From assembly GCA_963921825.1 (NCBI GenBank), contig OY997590.1, positions 44,781,039 to 44,845,038 on the forward strand: 64,000 nt of DNA, written 5' to 3'. Every line of letters begins with the position of its first letter. The first letter of the stretch is position 1. Below the pieces are notes generated by a model. That model searched no databases. It saw nothing but the letters and a program-made list of their open reading frames with translations, and was not told where the DNA came from. The translations under genes were made by a program, and so were the position numbers. Positions 11,958 through 23,537 of this stretch are shown here, one piece after another. This DNA comes from Erodium maritimum. Lineage: Eukaryota; Streptophyta; Magnoliopsida; Geraniales; Geraniaceae.

Positions 11958-13194
11958 TTAGACAGATCTGTACCATCCTGAATTTCTTCGAGATGCACAG
12001 TCCTCCCAATGACGTCTTTGGAAACAAAACTTCTTTTCCATAAAGACCCCACCCCAAGCGACGAACACCATGTTCTCACTGGGATTGTAGAAATAGTATC
12101 CCCTTGTTGCTTTGGGATACCACACGAAGGTGCATATCTCAGATCTTGGTTCGAGCTTAGTCGAAACCAAATGTTTCACATAAGCCTCGCAACCACAAAT
12201 CTTTAGGAAGGACAAAGCGGGCATCATCCCGTACCATTTTTAAAATGGTGTCCATTCCACACCATTCGTCGAAGCCCGATTCACTATGAATGCGGTCGTC
12301 TCTAGAGCAAAACCCCTAAAAGAGATTGGGAGATCAGTCCAACTAATCATGGAACAGACCATTGTCTAACAATGTCCGATTTCTCCGTTTGGCTACACCT
12401 TTCAACTACAGTGACCTAGGAGGAGTCCATTTCAAAAGGATCCCATTCTCTTTTAGATGATCTAATAACTCTGTGGTCAAGTATTTTCCACCTCGATCCA
12501 ATCGAAGTGCCTTAATACCTTTGTCGAGCTGGTTTTCTACTATAGTCTTAAACTCTTTGAATTTATCAAAAGCTTCAGACTTATGTCTCACCGAATAGAC
12601 ATAACCATATTTACTGTAATCATCAGTAAATGTGATAAAGTAGCTAAAACCCCTCCTGGCAAGTGAACTTATTGGTCTACACACATTCGAGTGTATCAGC
12701 CCCAATAATTCACCCGCCCTTTCATCGCGATCGATAAAGGGCACTTTAGTCATTTTGCCCATCAAACAAACCTTGCACCTATCGATCGAATGGAATTCGA
12801 ATGAACCTGAAAGCCCGCACTTCTGAAGTGCTGATAGGCGCTTCTTGTTTATGCGACCCAAATGACAGTACCATAACAGAGTTAGGTTTAAATCGTTGGA
12901 TTTAGACCTCTTGGTATTAACGGAATATATAGAACTTGAGGCATTGTTACCCATATCTAATATGTACAATCCTCCAACCATGTCAGTACTGGTATAAAAC
13001 ATATCATTGCATAGAACATTGAAAACTCCATTTCCAATATTAACATTATATCCTTCCTTGTCAAACACGGATACAGATATAATATTCCTACTAAAAGTAG
13101 GTATGCAATATACATTATACAATACTAAGACAAGGCCTCTTGGCAAAGCAAGACTCATGGATCCTACAGCAGTTGCCACAACTCTGAGGTCCAT
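11958..13194 (-). pseudogene. Element B pre-integrase and integrase remnant
   Basis: 13194-12406 (262 aa) covers the GAG-pre-integrase region and the integrase core start: CKVCLMGKMTKVPF, FTDDYSKYGYVY (first catalytic Asp) and ALRLDRGGKYLT (second Asp). It ends at a TAG before the third catalytic position, which reads GVAKRRN where GVSERRN is expected, so Glu is replaced by Lys. In place of the HHCC histidine pair it reads LWYCHLGRINKKR. 12227-11958 is the integrase C-terminal part (CEAYVKH, ATRGYYFYNP). Confidence 0.88.
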
Positions 13195-13824
13195 TTCGTG
13201 CTTTCCAAATCTCTCCTACTTTCAGCCACCATATATTAGTGCATGTGTGAGATTCAGTCATGGTATCTAATACCCATGAATCTTTGGAAGTAGAGAGATG
13301 TAGCTCTATAGAGTTAATACCGAATGAAGGCACGGTCCCACCGCCCTTCCTTAGATCATCCAGGTTTCCTGATGAAGGCGCAGTCCTACTGCCCTTCTTC
13401 AGATCATCCAGGCTATTTGATGAAGGCGCAGTCCCACTGCCCTTCTTCAGATCAGCCGTGAACTTCCTGTAATCCCGGTTCCAATGACCAGGCTGTTGGC
13501 AGTAGAAGCAGACATTCTCAAGTGTCTCATCTTTCCTGCCAAGTGCGCATGGGCCCAGCCCTTGCCACTTCCAATTCCCTTGTTGACCATCAGAATATCC
13601 TTGGATCCCAGATCCCTGAGATATTCTTCTCAGCAGCTGATGACACTTCATGTAACTCTGATATGGTCTTAGAGACAGCCTTGTCAAGGACATATTCTTT
13701 GCGTTCAGACTTGAGGACTATCCTCAAAAATTCTGTACCAGTCCAAATAGTTTGTCCCATTTAGCTTGACCCTGTCAAGAATGGTTTTTAATGACAAACT
13801 ATTAATGTTCGCTGAATTTGCCAT
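13115..13824 (-). pseudogene. Element B gag-protease remnant
   Basis: ATG at 13824-13822 opens MANSANINSLSLKTILDRV, typical of the copia gag N-terminus. An extra A near 13730 shifts the frame. The zinc knuckle CFYCQQPGHWNRDY follows much too early for a normal gag and has Tyr for the fourth ligand. Three 16-residue repeats of the form DDLKKGSRTAPSSGNL come next, then the protease SWVLDTMTESH with Met for Gly in the active-site triad. The large middle of gag is missing. Confidence 0.88.
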
Positions 13825-15367
13825 TTGATCTACAACAGATAAAATTCAATCAGTAAACTGAATAAATTTTATGAAGATCAAGCTTAAACACCAACAATCA
13901 ATTCTAAACCTTTAGAATTTGAAACCAAGATCCTTGATTCACTCGATTAAGCTGAACTAATGCTCACCACTTAATCGAGCTATGTAGGTAGGAATCCATC
14001 CAATCACATCCAATGTGACTCCTGGCTAGGGTATGTACTTATGTACACGACTTACCCTATCTGTTACCCTAGCTCAACCTCAGGCTAAGAATCGTAGTCG
14101 GGTCCACCAATTTTCAACTATGGCTCGTCACTATGTAGGTGCTCCGCTAATGCGCACGACACCCACATATGTCGTCCAAACCTACTACCCCGCTTTCCCA
14201 TGGATGCTCCGCTAATGCGCACGACACCCATAGGACGGGGAGGTAGTAAGGTGTTGATGATTGGGAGGTATCGGACATGACCCGCTTTTACTTGTCCAGT
14301 TGTGTTCAAAACTTTGGCACATCCTAGATGCGATGAGCACATCAACTACATTCCAAATGCAATGATGCCTCAAATTACATCCAATGTAATTCTTCCTTTG
14401 AACCCGTCAACTACATCCAATGCAATGACGGTTCTAAGGGTTCACACACAAGGATTAAAATTCCAATTTTATCTTTGCATGTGAGGTGATATGCTCGGTA
14501 AATAAAGTTAGGCATGCAATTCTAAAGCACATAGAATTAATCATGCATAAACTAAACCAAGCATAAAGCGATAAATGTGCACATAATAGCCCCCTAAACT
14601 AACTCCCACTAGCTTCTTGAGCTCCACCGACTCCAAGCCGATGCCAACACCCGAAAAGCCACCAAATGACCTTTTCGCCCTTTCTTCATCTTGAGTAAAA
14701 TATTACAATTTAATACACGACTCGCAGGTCGGGAATAAATAAATATTACAAACAAGTGGTTCGACGACCACACCTTGAAAGAATAATTACACGTTACCTC
14801 TAACGGCTCGCAGGCCGTGAAAAGCGATAAATAATTAAATTGAGCTCGGGGCTATTATGTGCACCATGCCAACATCACATCACACATCGTGTTATCAAAC
14901 AAGAATGTTATCAAACATCATGTGATTTTCCGGTTTTAATTAATAGCCAAGTTTCGAAAATTTTTGATGCTCGGTTTATCGAAACCGTTCAAAAATGAAA
15001 CTTTTGAACATTTGATCTTCGAGTTCGTCATGACGGTTCCAAACTCGTCATAACTAACAAAACGGTTTAGCCTTGGCATATCAACCATCCAATGGTCATG
15101 CTTGGCCTAGCTCCGTCCAACGGAGCCCCGTTCGGTCCCGATTTCGGCTCCCCGAGAGTCCCGCTCCCGAGACCCGAAAAATCAAATTTTTTTCAAAATT
15201 TCCAGATTTGAAATAATTTTCAAAAATTCATTTTACATGCATTAAATCCATAAACAATAATTTAAAACATGTTATCAAACAATTTAGCAAAACAACATGC
15301 CAAAAACGAAACTTTCAAGCAAAACCGAAACTTTGAACACCGTCTTGTGAATCCCGAAGGTAGCACG
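13825..15367 (-). other. Element B leader
   Basis: About 1.5 kb between gag and the PBS. It holds a perfect 17-bp inverted repeat (14577-14593 and 14848-14864) that encloses three short hairpins with 6-nt loops: 14718-14731, 14756-14771 and 14803-14818. A pair of direct repeats containing GCTCCGCTAATGCGCACGAC lies near 14140-14230. TGG-centred palindromes such as ATTACATCCAATGTAAT lie near 14376-14392. No coding signal is apparent. Confidence 0.85.
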
Positions 15368-15379
15368 GCTCTGATACCA
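15368..15379 (-). other. Element B primer-binding site (tRNA-iMet)
   Basis: GCTCTGATACCA on +, the reverse complement of TGGTATCAGAGC, one base from the 5' LTR. Confidence 0.93.
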
Positions 15380-15380
15380 C

Positions 15381-17068
15381 TGTTGGGTCTCGAGGTAAGG
15401 TTGGAGATGAACCAACTCGCAGCGGAAAATCAATGAAAACCAAGAGACAATTAGAACCATGAAACAACTAACAAAGAATGGATTAACAAGAGAAAAATTC
15501 AGCACTAGTTCTTACCAAAACAAGAACACCGGTTAACGAATGATTGGCTTGAGCCTCCAAGACGCCTACGTATCCACATGGGAATCAAAGCCACGTAGTT
15601 CTTCTCTTTGAGGACTCAAGAACACAAAAATGGAGGAGGAAACTAGCCAAACCCGAAATGGCCATGGAAGAGGGAGAGAAAATGTGTTTCCTATTCTTGT
15701 CTTGTCTTTGTTATGTTGAAAAAAGATGACTTAAACATAACAAAACCCATACTTGTCCAACTAAAGGCATGGGACAAGTATGGTGTCAAGTAAGGTGTAA
15801 ATAGGACAAAGTATGGCAAGACAAGATTGTGTTAGGTGGTGAATCACCAACACCTTAATCCTTGTCTTGCTTACTTAGTACTAATTAATCAAGACTTGAT
15901 TAATTAGTTCCATGGGCCTTGGTTGCATGGGCCTTTCATGGGCCTCTTGGAACATGGCCCGTGACCATTTCCAACGAGGTCCCGTGATTCGCTCATCGCC
16001 TCCATGCCTTCCATACCGGAAATGTCCAACATTATCCGACGCGATCAATCCCAAGACTCCAAGCCTTATCTCGATCCGTAAAGTCCTATTCACTTACGGG
16101 CACATGACCCAAAACCCAGTTTTGGTCATGTCCCGAGACAACTCCCTTTTGGCCATTCTCCATAAATGTGTCAATGAGTTTCATCCTCCGGTGTGACCCT
16201 TAGGTTTATGCATGTCAATAGATCAACGTAAAATCCCATTTTACTTGATCCTATTTAAGTGGCAACTAACGAGACTTTAGTATTGCCTGACACTACATAA
16301 CGAATCGACCCTGTCGATTCTAACCTTTCCGTCGTCCCTGTCATTATCCTTTTATCTCCGATATCCTGATTGAGATAAGGCATAGAGCCGTCATCCTTAT
16401 TATTCTCAATCACCGTTCCTTGATATGTGAGATGACTGAAGATATGATACCCAGTATCATGTGCATGGCCATGCTATTCTTCCAGTCACTCTCGATCAAG
16501 CGGCCGAGAACCGATATCTTTCCCATACCTCAGTATGAGGGATAAATCCCTTAGCCGCCTTTCGTGTCACTCATGTAGCCCGTCCCCAAGCCAATCCTGG
16601 CCGTTATGGAAGCCCTGTTACGGACAACGTTAGGCTCAGGTCAAACTCAGTTGTTGACTACATAGCGATCACAAAGACTCCTTGGTCTAAGGATACATGA
16701 CAAGCTACGACACTGAATATGTTCATGACTTAATCTATGGCACATATTCAGGGCGGGTCGTCCAATATCATGTCCCACATGATATCTATGATCAGACTCC
16801 GAAATCCCATTCCAATGACTAACAGAACGTAAGCCATAAAGAGCCATCTTTCATACTAGTCGCTTCTAGTGAAGCTTTGTTGACTAGGGACCCATCGAGT
16901 GTGATCTATCTCGATCTATGGTTCTATTCGCATGGTGGGCATAGATCAGAGCACACATCGATATATTACTCCAACACATAAGTAATATAAAGCCGCTTTA
17001 ATTTTATTGCTAACGATGATATATACATTTGGACATTTAGGATTGAACTACGGGCACTAAGACTAACA
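15381..17068 (-). repeat. Element B 5' LTR
   Basis: 1688 bp, nearly identical to 8607-10294. It is followed by the TSD copy GGCAT at 17069-17073. Confidence 0.95.
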
Positions 17069-18117
17069 GGCATGGTGTACATAATAGCCTCAAGCTGGAT
17101 TTAATTATTTATCGCTTTTCACGGCCTCCGAGCCGTTAGAGTTAGCGTGTAATTATTCTTTCAAGGTGTGGTCGTCGAACCACTTGTTTGTAATATTTAT
17201 TTATTCCCGACCTGTGAGTCGTGTATTAAATTGTAATATTTTGCTCAAGACGAAGAAAGGGCGAAAAGGTCATTTGGTGGCTTTTCGGGTGTTGACATCG
17301 GCTTGGAGTCGATGGAGCTCAAGAAGCTAGTGGGAGTTAGTTTAGGGGGCTATTATGTGCACATTTATCGCTTTATGCTTGGTTTAGTTTATGCATGCTT
17401 AATTCTATGTGTTGGTTTAGAATTGCATGCTTAAATTTATTTACCGAGCATATCACCTCACATGCAAAGATAAAATTGGAATGTTAATCCTTGTTTATGA
17501 GCCCTTAGAACCGTCATTACATTGGATGTAGTTGACGGGTTCGAAGGAAGAATTACATTGGATGTAATTTGAGGCATCATTGCATTTGGAATGTAGTTGA
17601 TGTGCTCATCGCATCTAGGATGTGCCAAAGTTTTAAACACAACCGGACAAGTAAAAATGGGTCATGTCTGATACCTCTCAATTATCAACACCTTACTACC
17701 TCCCCGTCCTATGGGTGTCGTGCGCATTAGCGGATCATCCATGAGAAAGCGGAGTAGTAGGTTTGGACGACATATGTGGGTTTCGTGCGCATTAGCGGAG
17801 CACCTACATAGTGACGGGCCATAGTTGAAAAGTGGTGGACCCAACTACGATTCTCAGCCTGAGGTTGAGCTAGGGTAACAGATAGGGTAAGCCGTGTACA
17901 TAAGTACATACCCTAGCTAAGAGTCACATTGGATGTGATTGGATGGAGTCCTACCTACATAGCTTGATTAAGTGGTGAGCATTAGTTCAGCTTAATCGAG
18001 TGAATTAAGGATCTTGGTTTCAGATTCTAAAGGTTTAGAATCGATTGTTGGTGTTTAAGCTTGATCTTCATAAAATTTATTCAGTTTACTGGTTGAATTT
18101 TATCTGTTGTAGATCAA
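17069..18117 (+). other. Element A leader, second part
   Basis: The leader resumes after B with GGTGTACATAATAGCC. Stems equivalent to B's leader hairpins survive with altered loops: ACGGC-CTCCGA-GCCGT near 17124 and CGAC-CTGTGA-GTCG near 17208. The long-range partner GGGGGCTATTATGTGCAC lies near 17344. Palindromes built on ACATTGGATGT occur near 17518, 17552 and 17928. Confidence 0.8.
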
Positions 18118-18792
18118 ATGCCAAATTCAGCGAACATTAATAGTTTGTCATTATAAACCATTCTTGACAGGGTCAAGCTAAATGGGACAAACTATTTGGA
18201 CTGGTACAGAATTTTGAGGATAGTCCTCTAGTCTGAACGCAAAGAATATGTCCTTGACAAGGCTGTCTCGAAGACGATATCAGAGTTACATGAAGTGTCA
18301 TTAACTGCTGAGAGGAATATATCAGGCATCTGGGATCCAAGTATATTCTGTTGGTCAACAAGGAATTGGAAGTGGCAAGGGCGGGGCCCATGCGCTCTTG
18401 GCGGGAAAGGTGAGACACCTGAGAATGTCTGCTTCTACTGCCAACAGCCTGGTCATTGGAACCGGGATTACAGGAAGTTCACGGCTGATCTGAAGAAGAG
18501 CAGTGGGACTGCACCTTCATCAGATAGCCTGGATTATTTGAAAAAGGGCAGTAGGACTGCGCCTTCATCAGGAAACCTGGATGATCTAAGGAAGGGCGGT
18601 GGGACCGTGCCTTCATCCGGTATTAACTCTATAGAGCTACATCCCTCTACTTCCAAAGATTCATGGGTATTAGATACCAGGACTGAATCTCACATATGCA
18701 CTAACGTATAGTAGCAAAAAGTAGGAGAGGTTTGGAAAGCACGAAGTGGACCTCAGAGTTGTGGCAACTGCTGTAAGATCCATGAGTCTTGC
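18118..18792 (+). pseudogene. Element A gag-protease remnant
   Basis: ATG at 18118 gives the family N-terminus with additional nonsense codons (TAA in SLSL-TILD, and TAG in IVL-SERKEY) absent from other copies. From 18295 a single frame reads through the join that is a TGA in most copies, into CFYCQQPGHWNRDY, the 16-residue repeats and SWVLDTRTESH. The triad reads DTR rather than DTM, a variant shared with element C. The protease is cut at 18792 by gypsy G, whose TSD copy is CTTGC (18788-18792). Confidence 0.85.
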
Positions 18793-20569
18793 TGTCACGC
18801 CCTAATTTCAGTAAAACCGAACTCGGGACGCGAACGTTTAAAACAATAAAACATTTTGAAACCTTTTAAATAATTCACTTTAAACCACCAATTAGTTCAA
18901 CAAAAGAATAATTTACAACTCAAAAGTACGTCCCACAACGGAAAAAATACAAGTGTACTTCGCTAGACTCAAAAGTAAACCCGGACTCCCGCTCCTAGCT
19001 CTTCAAGCTTCGGAAGCTCACCTAGTCCAATCTGCGACCAGTACCTGTAGGAAAAGCAGCTAGGGGTGAGCGTTCGCTCACCACCACGGATAACAGACTG
19101 ACTACGACATACTTAGCAGACAATGCCGGTAACACCAACAACAACCCGACTAACACACAAAGCAATTACCTTCCCCAACCGACTCAACATTCGGACACCT
19201 AATGTAGACCCGACACAACGATCACGACCTCTTCCAAGGACACAAAAGACAACCACGCAACACCCAAGATCACAAAGAATCGCACACCAAATAAGATCGC
19301 AAAGGATCACACTCCTGTCAGCTGCTCAGTACCGGTTGCTAACCGGCTGGGCTCAAGCCTGCCCCACACACTTTACCAATCCTTGTCAGGCTCCAGGTTG
19401 TCGACCTGTTGGCGATATACTGAGGTACTTTTCCGATAGCTAGTCGGAAGGGGAGCAACCCTCCATCGCCTAAGAATGCTCAACCTGCCGATCCATGTCA
19501 GGCCAAGCTAGCTAAAGAACGCTCGACTTTGCCGATCCCTGTCAGGCAAGCCAGCCAACCTCCGCGCAAACACAATCACAAACACAGTTCAACAAACACC
19601 AACAAGACCAGTTTAACACTCCACAGGCACTCATGGCCACCCAAGACACCGACGGTAAAATGCGGGTTCAACAACCCCACGGGCACTCATGGCCACCCAA
19701 GACACACCAACAGTAACTCACGGGCTCAACAACCCCACGAGCACTCATGGCCACCCAAGACTCCAACAGTAAAACACGGGCTCTCATGGCCACCCAAGAA
19801 ACAACCAGTAAAGTACGGGCTCTCATGGCCACCCAAGACTCCAACAGTAAAACACGGGCTCTCAAGTACGGGCTCTCATGGCCACCCAAGACTCCAACAG
19901 TATAAAACACGGGCTCTCATGGCCACCCAAGACACAACTAGTAAAGTACGGGCTCTCATGGCCACCCAAGACTCCAACAGTAAAACACGGGCTCTCATGG
20001 CCACCCAAGACATAAACTAAACAATCAACCTCCGGGCATGGTCATATGCCTCCAGTAATTCTAATATCGATAAGTTCACTGCCCCTACGACACTACTAAG
20101 TGTAACATGCATTTCTAACACCACCACTTGTTTGACAAGTGGCAAAATGGGTCCCACACCTTTTTGAAAAATATCTCTTAGATATTTTCCAATCAGAATT
20201 GCGAAATTCGGAGGTTTGGGGCCCGTACGGGCACTTTTTCCAAGAAATTACGAAACTTCACGGGTCACAAGGAAACGGGTCAACTAAGACCGCTGCGCTG
20301 ACCGCTAAGCTTTTTGAATCCAAAACGGTCCTTGAATGGACCAAAACGTCGCTCGGTTAACTTTTTCGTCGAAAAGTCAACATTTCCCAAATTGGTCAGA
20401 AAGTTGCCCTGAGTCCCCCGGAACTCACTTTGGTCAATATCGGGGTCAACTTAAGTCCGGTATGACCCTCGTGGTCAAATTTAGGTTCAATTAAGTGCCT
20501 GTCTTAAAAATTTTAAATTTTCCTATTTTTCGCAGGTTTGACTAGCGTTGACCGGAAGTGGTTATTACA
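18793..20569 (-). repeat. Element G 3' LTR (short form)
   Basis: 1777 bp. It matches the 5' LTR at both ends but lacks the segment equivalent to 27266-28520. The join is at CTAA (20115-20118), which also occurs at both borders of the extra segment in the other LTR, so a microhomology deletion is likely. Confidence 0.92.
19630..20013. repeat. 39-bp minisatellite in G 3' LTR
   Basis: Nine copies of the core CTCATGGCCACCCAAG. The later ones form 39-bp units of two kinds, one with ACTCCAACAGTAAAACACGG and one with ACAACCAGTAAAGTACGG. Because 39 is a multiple of three, long but meaningless frames appear on both strands. Confidence 0.9.
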
Positions 20570-20586
20570 ATCTACCCCCTTAAAGG
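20570..20586 (-). other. Element G polypurine tract
   Basis: On the - strand CCTTTAAGGGGGTAGAT abuts the 3' LTR. Confidence 0.8.
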
Positions 20587-21108
20587 AATTTCGTCCGCGA
20601 AATTTAAAACAGACGTACCTCGGGAGTCGAACAGGTCGGGATACTTCGCGCGAACCTCGTCCTCGCGTTCCCAAGTCAACTCAGCCCCATGATGCCTCCA
20701 CTGCACCCGTACTAGGCGGATAATCTTGCCACGCAAGACCTGCTCCCGTGTGTCCATGATCCGAACCGGCTGCTCCTCATAAGATTCATCGTCAGCCACC
20801 TCGATATCTTTCCACTCAATGACATGGGAGGGGTCCGCATTGTACTGCCGCAACTTGGACACGTGGAAGACGTTATGAACTCTCCCAAGTTGCGGTGATA
20901 ACGCCAGACAATAAGACACTGCTCCCACTCTGCTCAAGATCTCGAACGGGCCAATGTACCGCGGGGCTAACTTGCCCCCGATGCGTCTGAACCGTACCAG
21001 TCCCTTCCTCGGGCTCACCTTCAAGAACACATGATCCCCCACTGCGAACTCAAGAGGTCGACGTCGTCTGTCGGCATAGCTCTTCTGCCGACTCTGCGCG
21101 GTCTTCAA
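20572..21108 (-). pseudogene. Element G integrase C-terminus with chromodomain
   Basis: 178 codons with the integrase tail KTAQSRQKSYADRRRRPLEF, the GPF(Y)-like module RYIGPFEILSRVG, VFHVSKLRQY, and then a chromodomain-like end (RPVRIMDTREQVLRGK, LVRVQWRHH, ELTWEREDEVRAKYPDLF). Such chromodomains are held to steer chromoviruses to heterochromatin. The block itself is intact but out of frame with the integrase core upstream. Confidence 0.88.
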
Positions 21109-21119
21109 CAGCTTGCGTA

Positions 21120-21911
21120 TTAGTGCGACCTTCTCTGTATAGTGCGCTCAGACTGACCGTCCATCTGGGGATGGTGTGCTGTACTGAGTAGAACCTCGGT
21201 CCCCAACGCGGTCTGTAGACTCGGCCAAAACCTGGACGTGAAACGAGGATCCCTGTCAGACACTATCGACACAAGGACCCCATGCAGACGCACTATCTCC
21301 TGAATGTACAGGCTGCTCAACTTGTCGACCGGATCAGTCATCCTCATAGCCAGGAAATGGGCCGACTTGGTCAACCGGTCGACTACTACCCATACGGCGT
21401 CATGTCCCTTCGGCGATCTCGGTAGTCCACACACGAAGTCCATCGTGATATGCTCCCACTTCCACTGGGCAATCGGCAGTGGCTGTAACAATCCGGAGGG
21501 ACCCTGATGTTCGGCCTTCACCTGTTGAAGGACGAGGCACCTCAATACAAATTCGGCGACCGCTCTCCGCATCCCGCGCCACCAGAAGTGCCGCCTGATG
21601 TCACGGTACATCTTGGTGCCACCCGGGTGCACTGTAAGACGCGAATGATGTGACTCTCGCAACACGCCGTCTCTACATTTTCCCGACACGAATAGCCCTC
21701 CTCGATACCGTAACCCCCAATCTGCACTAACCTCCCAGCCTACCACCTCGTCACCATTGACGACCCTCTCTCGGATCTCTGTCGTCTCGACGTCCTCCGA
21801 CTGCGCCTCCAACACTTGGGCAAGTAGTGAGGGTTGAGCCACCAGTGAGCACATGGCCACGCCACCAGTAATCTCCTCTAGCTCAAGCCCAAACGTTCTG
21901 AGTTCCCCCAT
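21120..21911 (-). pseudogene. Element G integrase core remnant
   Basis: The frame contains the zinc-binding region (ESHHSRLTVHPGGTKMYRD, with CLVLQQ where CxxC is expected), the catalytic core (ITMDFVCGLPRS, VVVDRLTKSAHF, SDRDPRFTSRFW) and GQSERTIQ with the catalytic Glu. Right after TIQ it jumps to a sequence that should lie dozens of residues further on, then stops. This implies an internal deletion of the core's C-terminal part. It overlaps the RT-RNase H frame by 34 bp in another frame. Confidence 0.88.
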
Positions 21912-23534
21912 ATTCTAGCAAGACTCAGAACCGACTTCCTACTCAGGGCGTCGGCGACCACGTTCGCCTTACCCGGATGGTAGTGCAGCTCAAAGTTGTA
22001 ATCCTCAAGCAGCTCCATCCATCGCCGCTGGCGCATGTTCAGGTCTCGCTGGGAAAAGATGTACTTGAGGCTCTTGTGATCCGAGAACACCTGAAACCCC
22101 TCGCCATACAGATAATACCGCCAGCCCTTTAGCGCGAACACAACTGATGCTAACTCCAAATCGTGGGTAGGATAGTTGCGCTCGTGTGTCTTCAACTGCC
22201 TGGAGCCATAAGCAACAACTCTACCCAACTGCATCAGTACACAGCCCAGTCCTTCCCCGGACGCGTCACAATAAACCTCATACCCTATCCCTCGCTCCAG
22301 CACTACCAACACTGGAGCGGTAGTCAGACGAGTGTTCAACTCAGAGAACGCACGCTCACACTCCTCCGTCCACACAAACCCGATTCCCTTGCGCGTTAAC
22401 AAGGTCATCGGCGCTGCTAGTCGCGCGAAGTCCTGGACAAACCGCCGATAATAGCCCGCCAACCCTAGAAAGCTGCGGATCTCGAAGACACTCGTGGGCC
22501 GTGCCCACTTCGAAACCGCGTCGATCTTCGACGGATCGACCAGTATACCGTCACGGGATACGATATGAACGAGGAATTTCACCTCAGCGAGCCAGAACTC
22601 GCACTTCTCCAGGTTGGCATATAGCTCATTCTTGCGCAGTAGAGTCAGAACAGTCTTCAGATGTACCTCATGTGCCGTCTCGCTCTGCGAATAGTTTAAG
22701 ATGTCGTCTACGAACACCACCACAAACTGATCTAAGTACGGCCGGAATATACTATTCATCAGATCCATGAACGCTGCAGGTGCGTTCGTCAGTCCAAACG
22801 GCATCACCAAGAACTCGTAATGGCCATAGCGTGTCCGGGATGCAGTCTTTGCGACGTCCCCCTCTCGGACTCGCAAATGGTAATATCCGGATCGCACATC
22901 GATCTTCGAGAAACAGGTCAACCCTCTCAACTGGTCGAACAAGTCGTCAATCCTCGGCATCGGGTATCGGTTCTTCACCGTAACCCGGTTCAGCTTCCGG
23001 TAATCTATAAACATCCGAAGCTCTCCACTCTTCTTCTTCACGAAGAGTGCTGGTGCTCCCCACGGCGATACGCTCGGACGGATAAATCCCTTCTCCTGAA
23101 GCTGCTCGAGCTGACGCTTCAGCTCAGTCAACTTTGTCGGCGCAAACCTGTAAGGCGCCATCGATATCGCTGCCGTTCCCGGCAACAGGTCAATCCCCAA
23201 CTCCACCTCACGCTCTCGGACGGATAAATCCCTTCTCCTGAAGCTGCTCGAGCTGACGCTTCAGCTCAGTCAACTTTGTCGGCGCAAACCTGTAAGGCGC
23301 CATCGATATCGCTGCCGTTCCCGGCAACAGGTCAATCCCCAACTCCACCTCACGCTCCGGTGGCAACCCGCTCAACTCCTCAAGAAAGACCTCAGGGAAC
23401 TCGCATACCACTCGCGGTAACTCTCGGCTCTGCACAACAGATACTTCCTCCACTACGGACAACGCCGACAGGAGAACCCCGCTCTTACTACCCAGGACAC
23501 ACGTCACCTTCGTGCTGCCCACTGACACTGTCAC
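21878..23534 (-). pseudogene. Element G reverse transcriptase-RNase H remnant
   Basis: The frame 23206-21878 (442 aa) has RT motifs [34 protein letters not shown] and the catalytic FVDD (VVVFVDDIL). RNase H follows with [20 protein letters not shown] and FSDHKSLKY, ending in a VVADALSRK motif. Upstream, 23534-23208 holds the linker and RT start. The two frames are joined by a 142-bp tandem duplication (23073-23214 and 23215-23356) that repeats [19 protein letters not shown] and breaks the frame. Confidence 0.92.
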
Positions 23535-23537
23535 TCG

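Larger units (their letters stand above)
8607..17068 (-). mobile_element. Copia element B, complete, inserted in A's leader
   Basis: An 8462-bp element with 1688-bp LTRs at 8607-10294 (3' LTR) and 15381-17068 (5' LTR), PBS, PPT and a perfect TSD GGCAT (8602-8606 and 17069-17073). I noticed only two LTR differences, at 8780 versus 15554 and at 9840 versus 16614, so insertion is recent. All landmarks are present, but the coding region is defective in the same way as the other family copies. Confidence 0.95.

Noticed and set aside
14577..14864. Inverted-repeat unit as a MITE inserted in the leader
   Set aside because: No clear TSD flanks the 17-bp arms and the unit is at the same place in all copies. 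A very old insertion in the family ancestor cannot be excluded.
19630..20013. Possible CRISPR array (regular repeats near 39 bp)
   Set aside because: Units are contiguous with no unique spacers, there are no cas genes, and the context is a plant retrotransposon LTR.
19529..20020. 163-codon frame with repeated HGHPRL-type units, and matching frames at 26735-27166, as a repeat protein gene
   Set aside because: The frame exists because the 39-bp minisatellite is a multiple of three. Frames are open on both strands and the region is inside a gypsy LTR.
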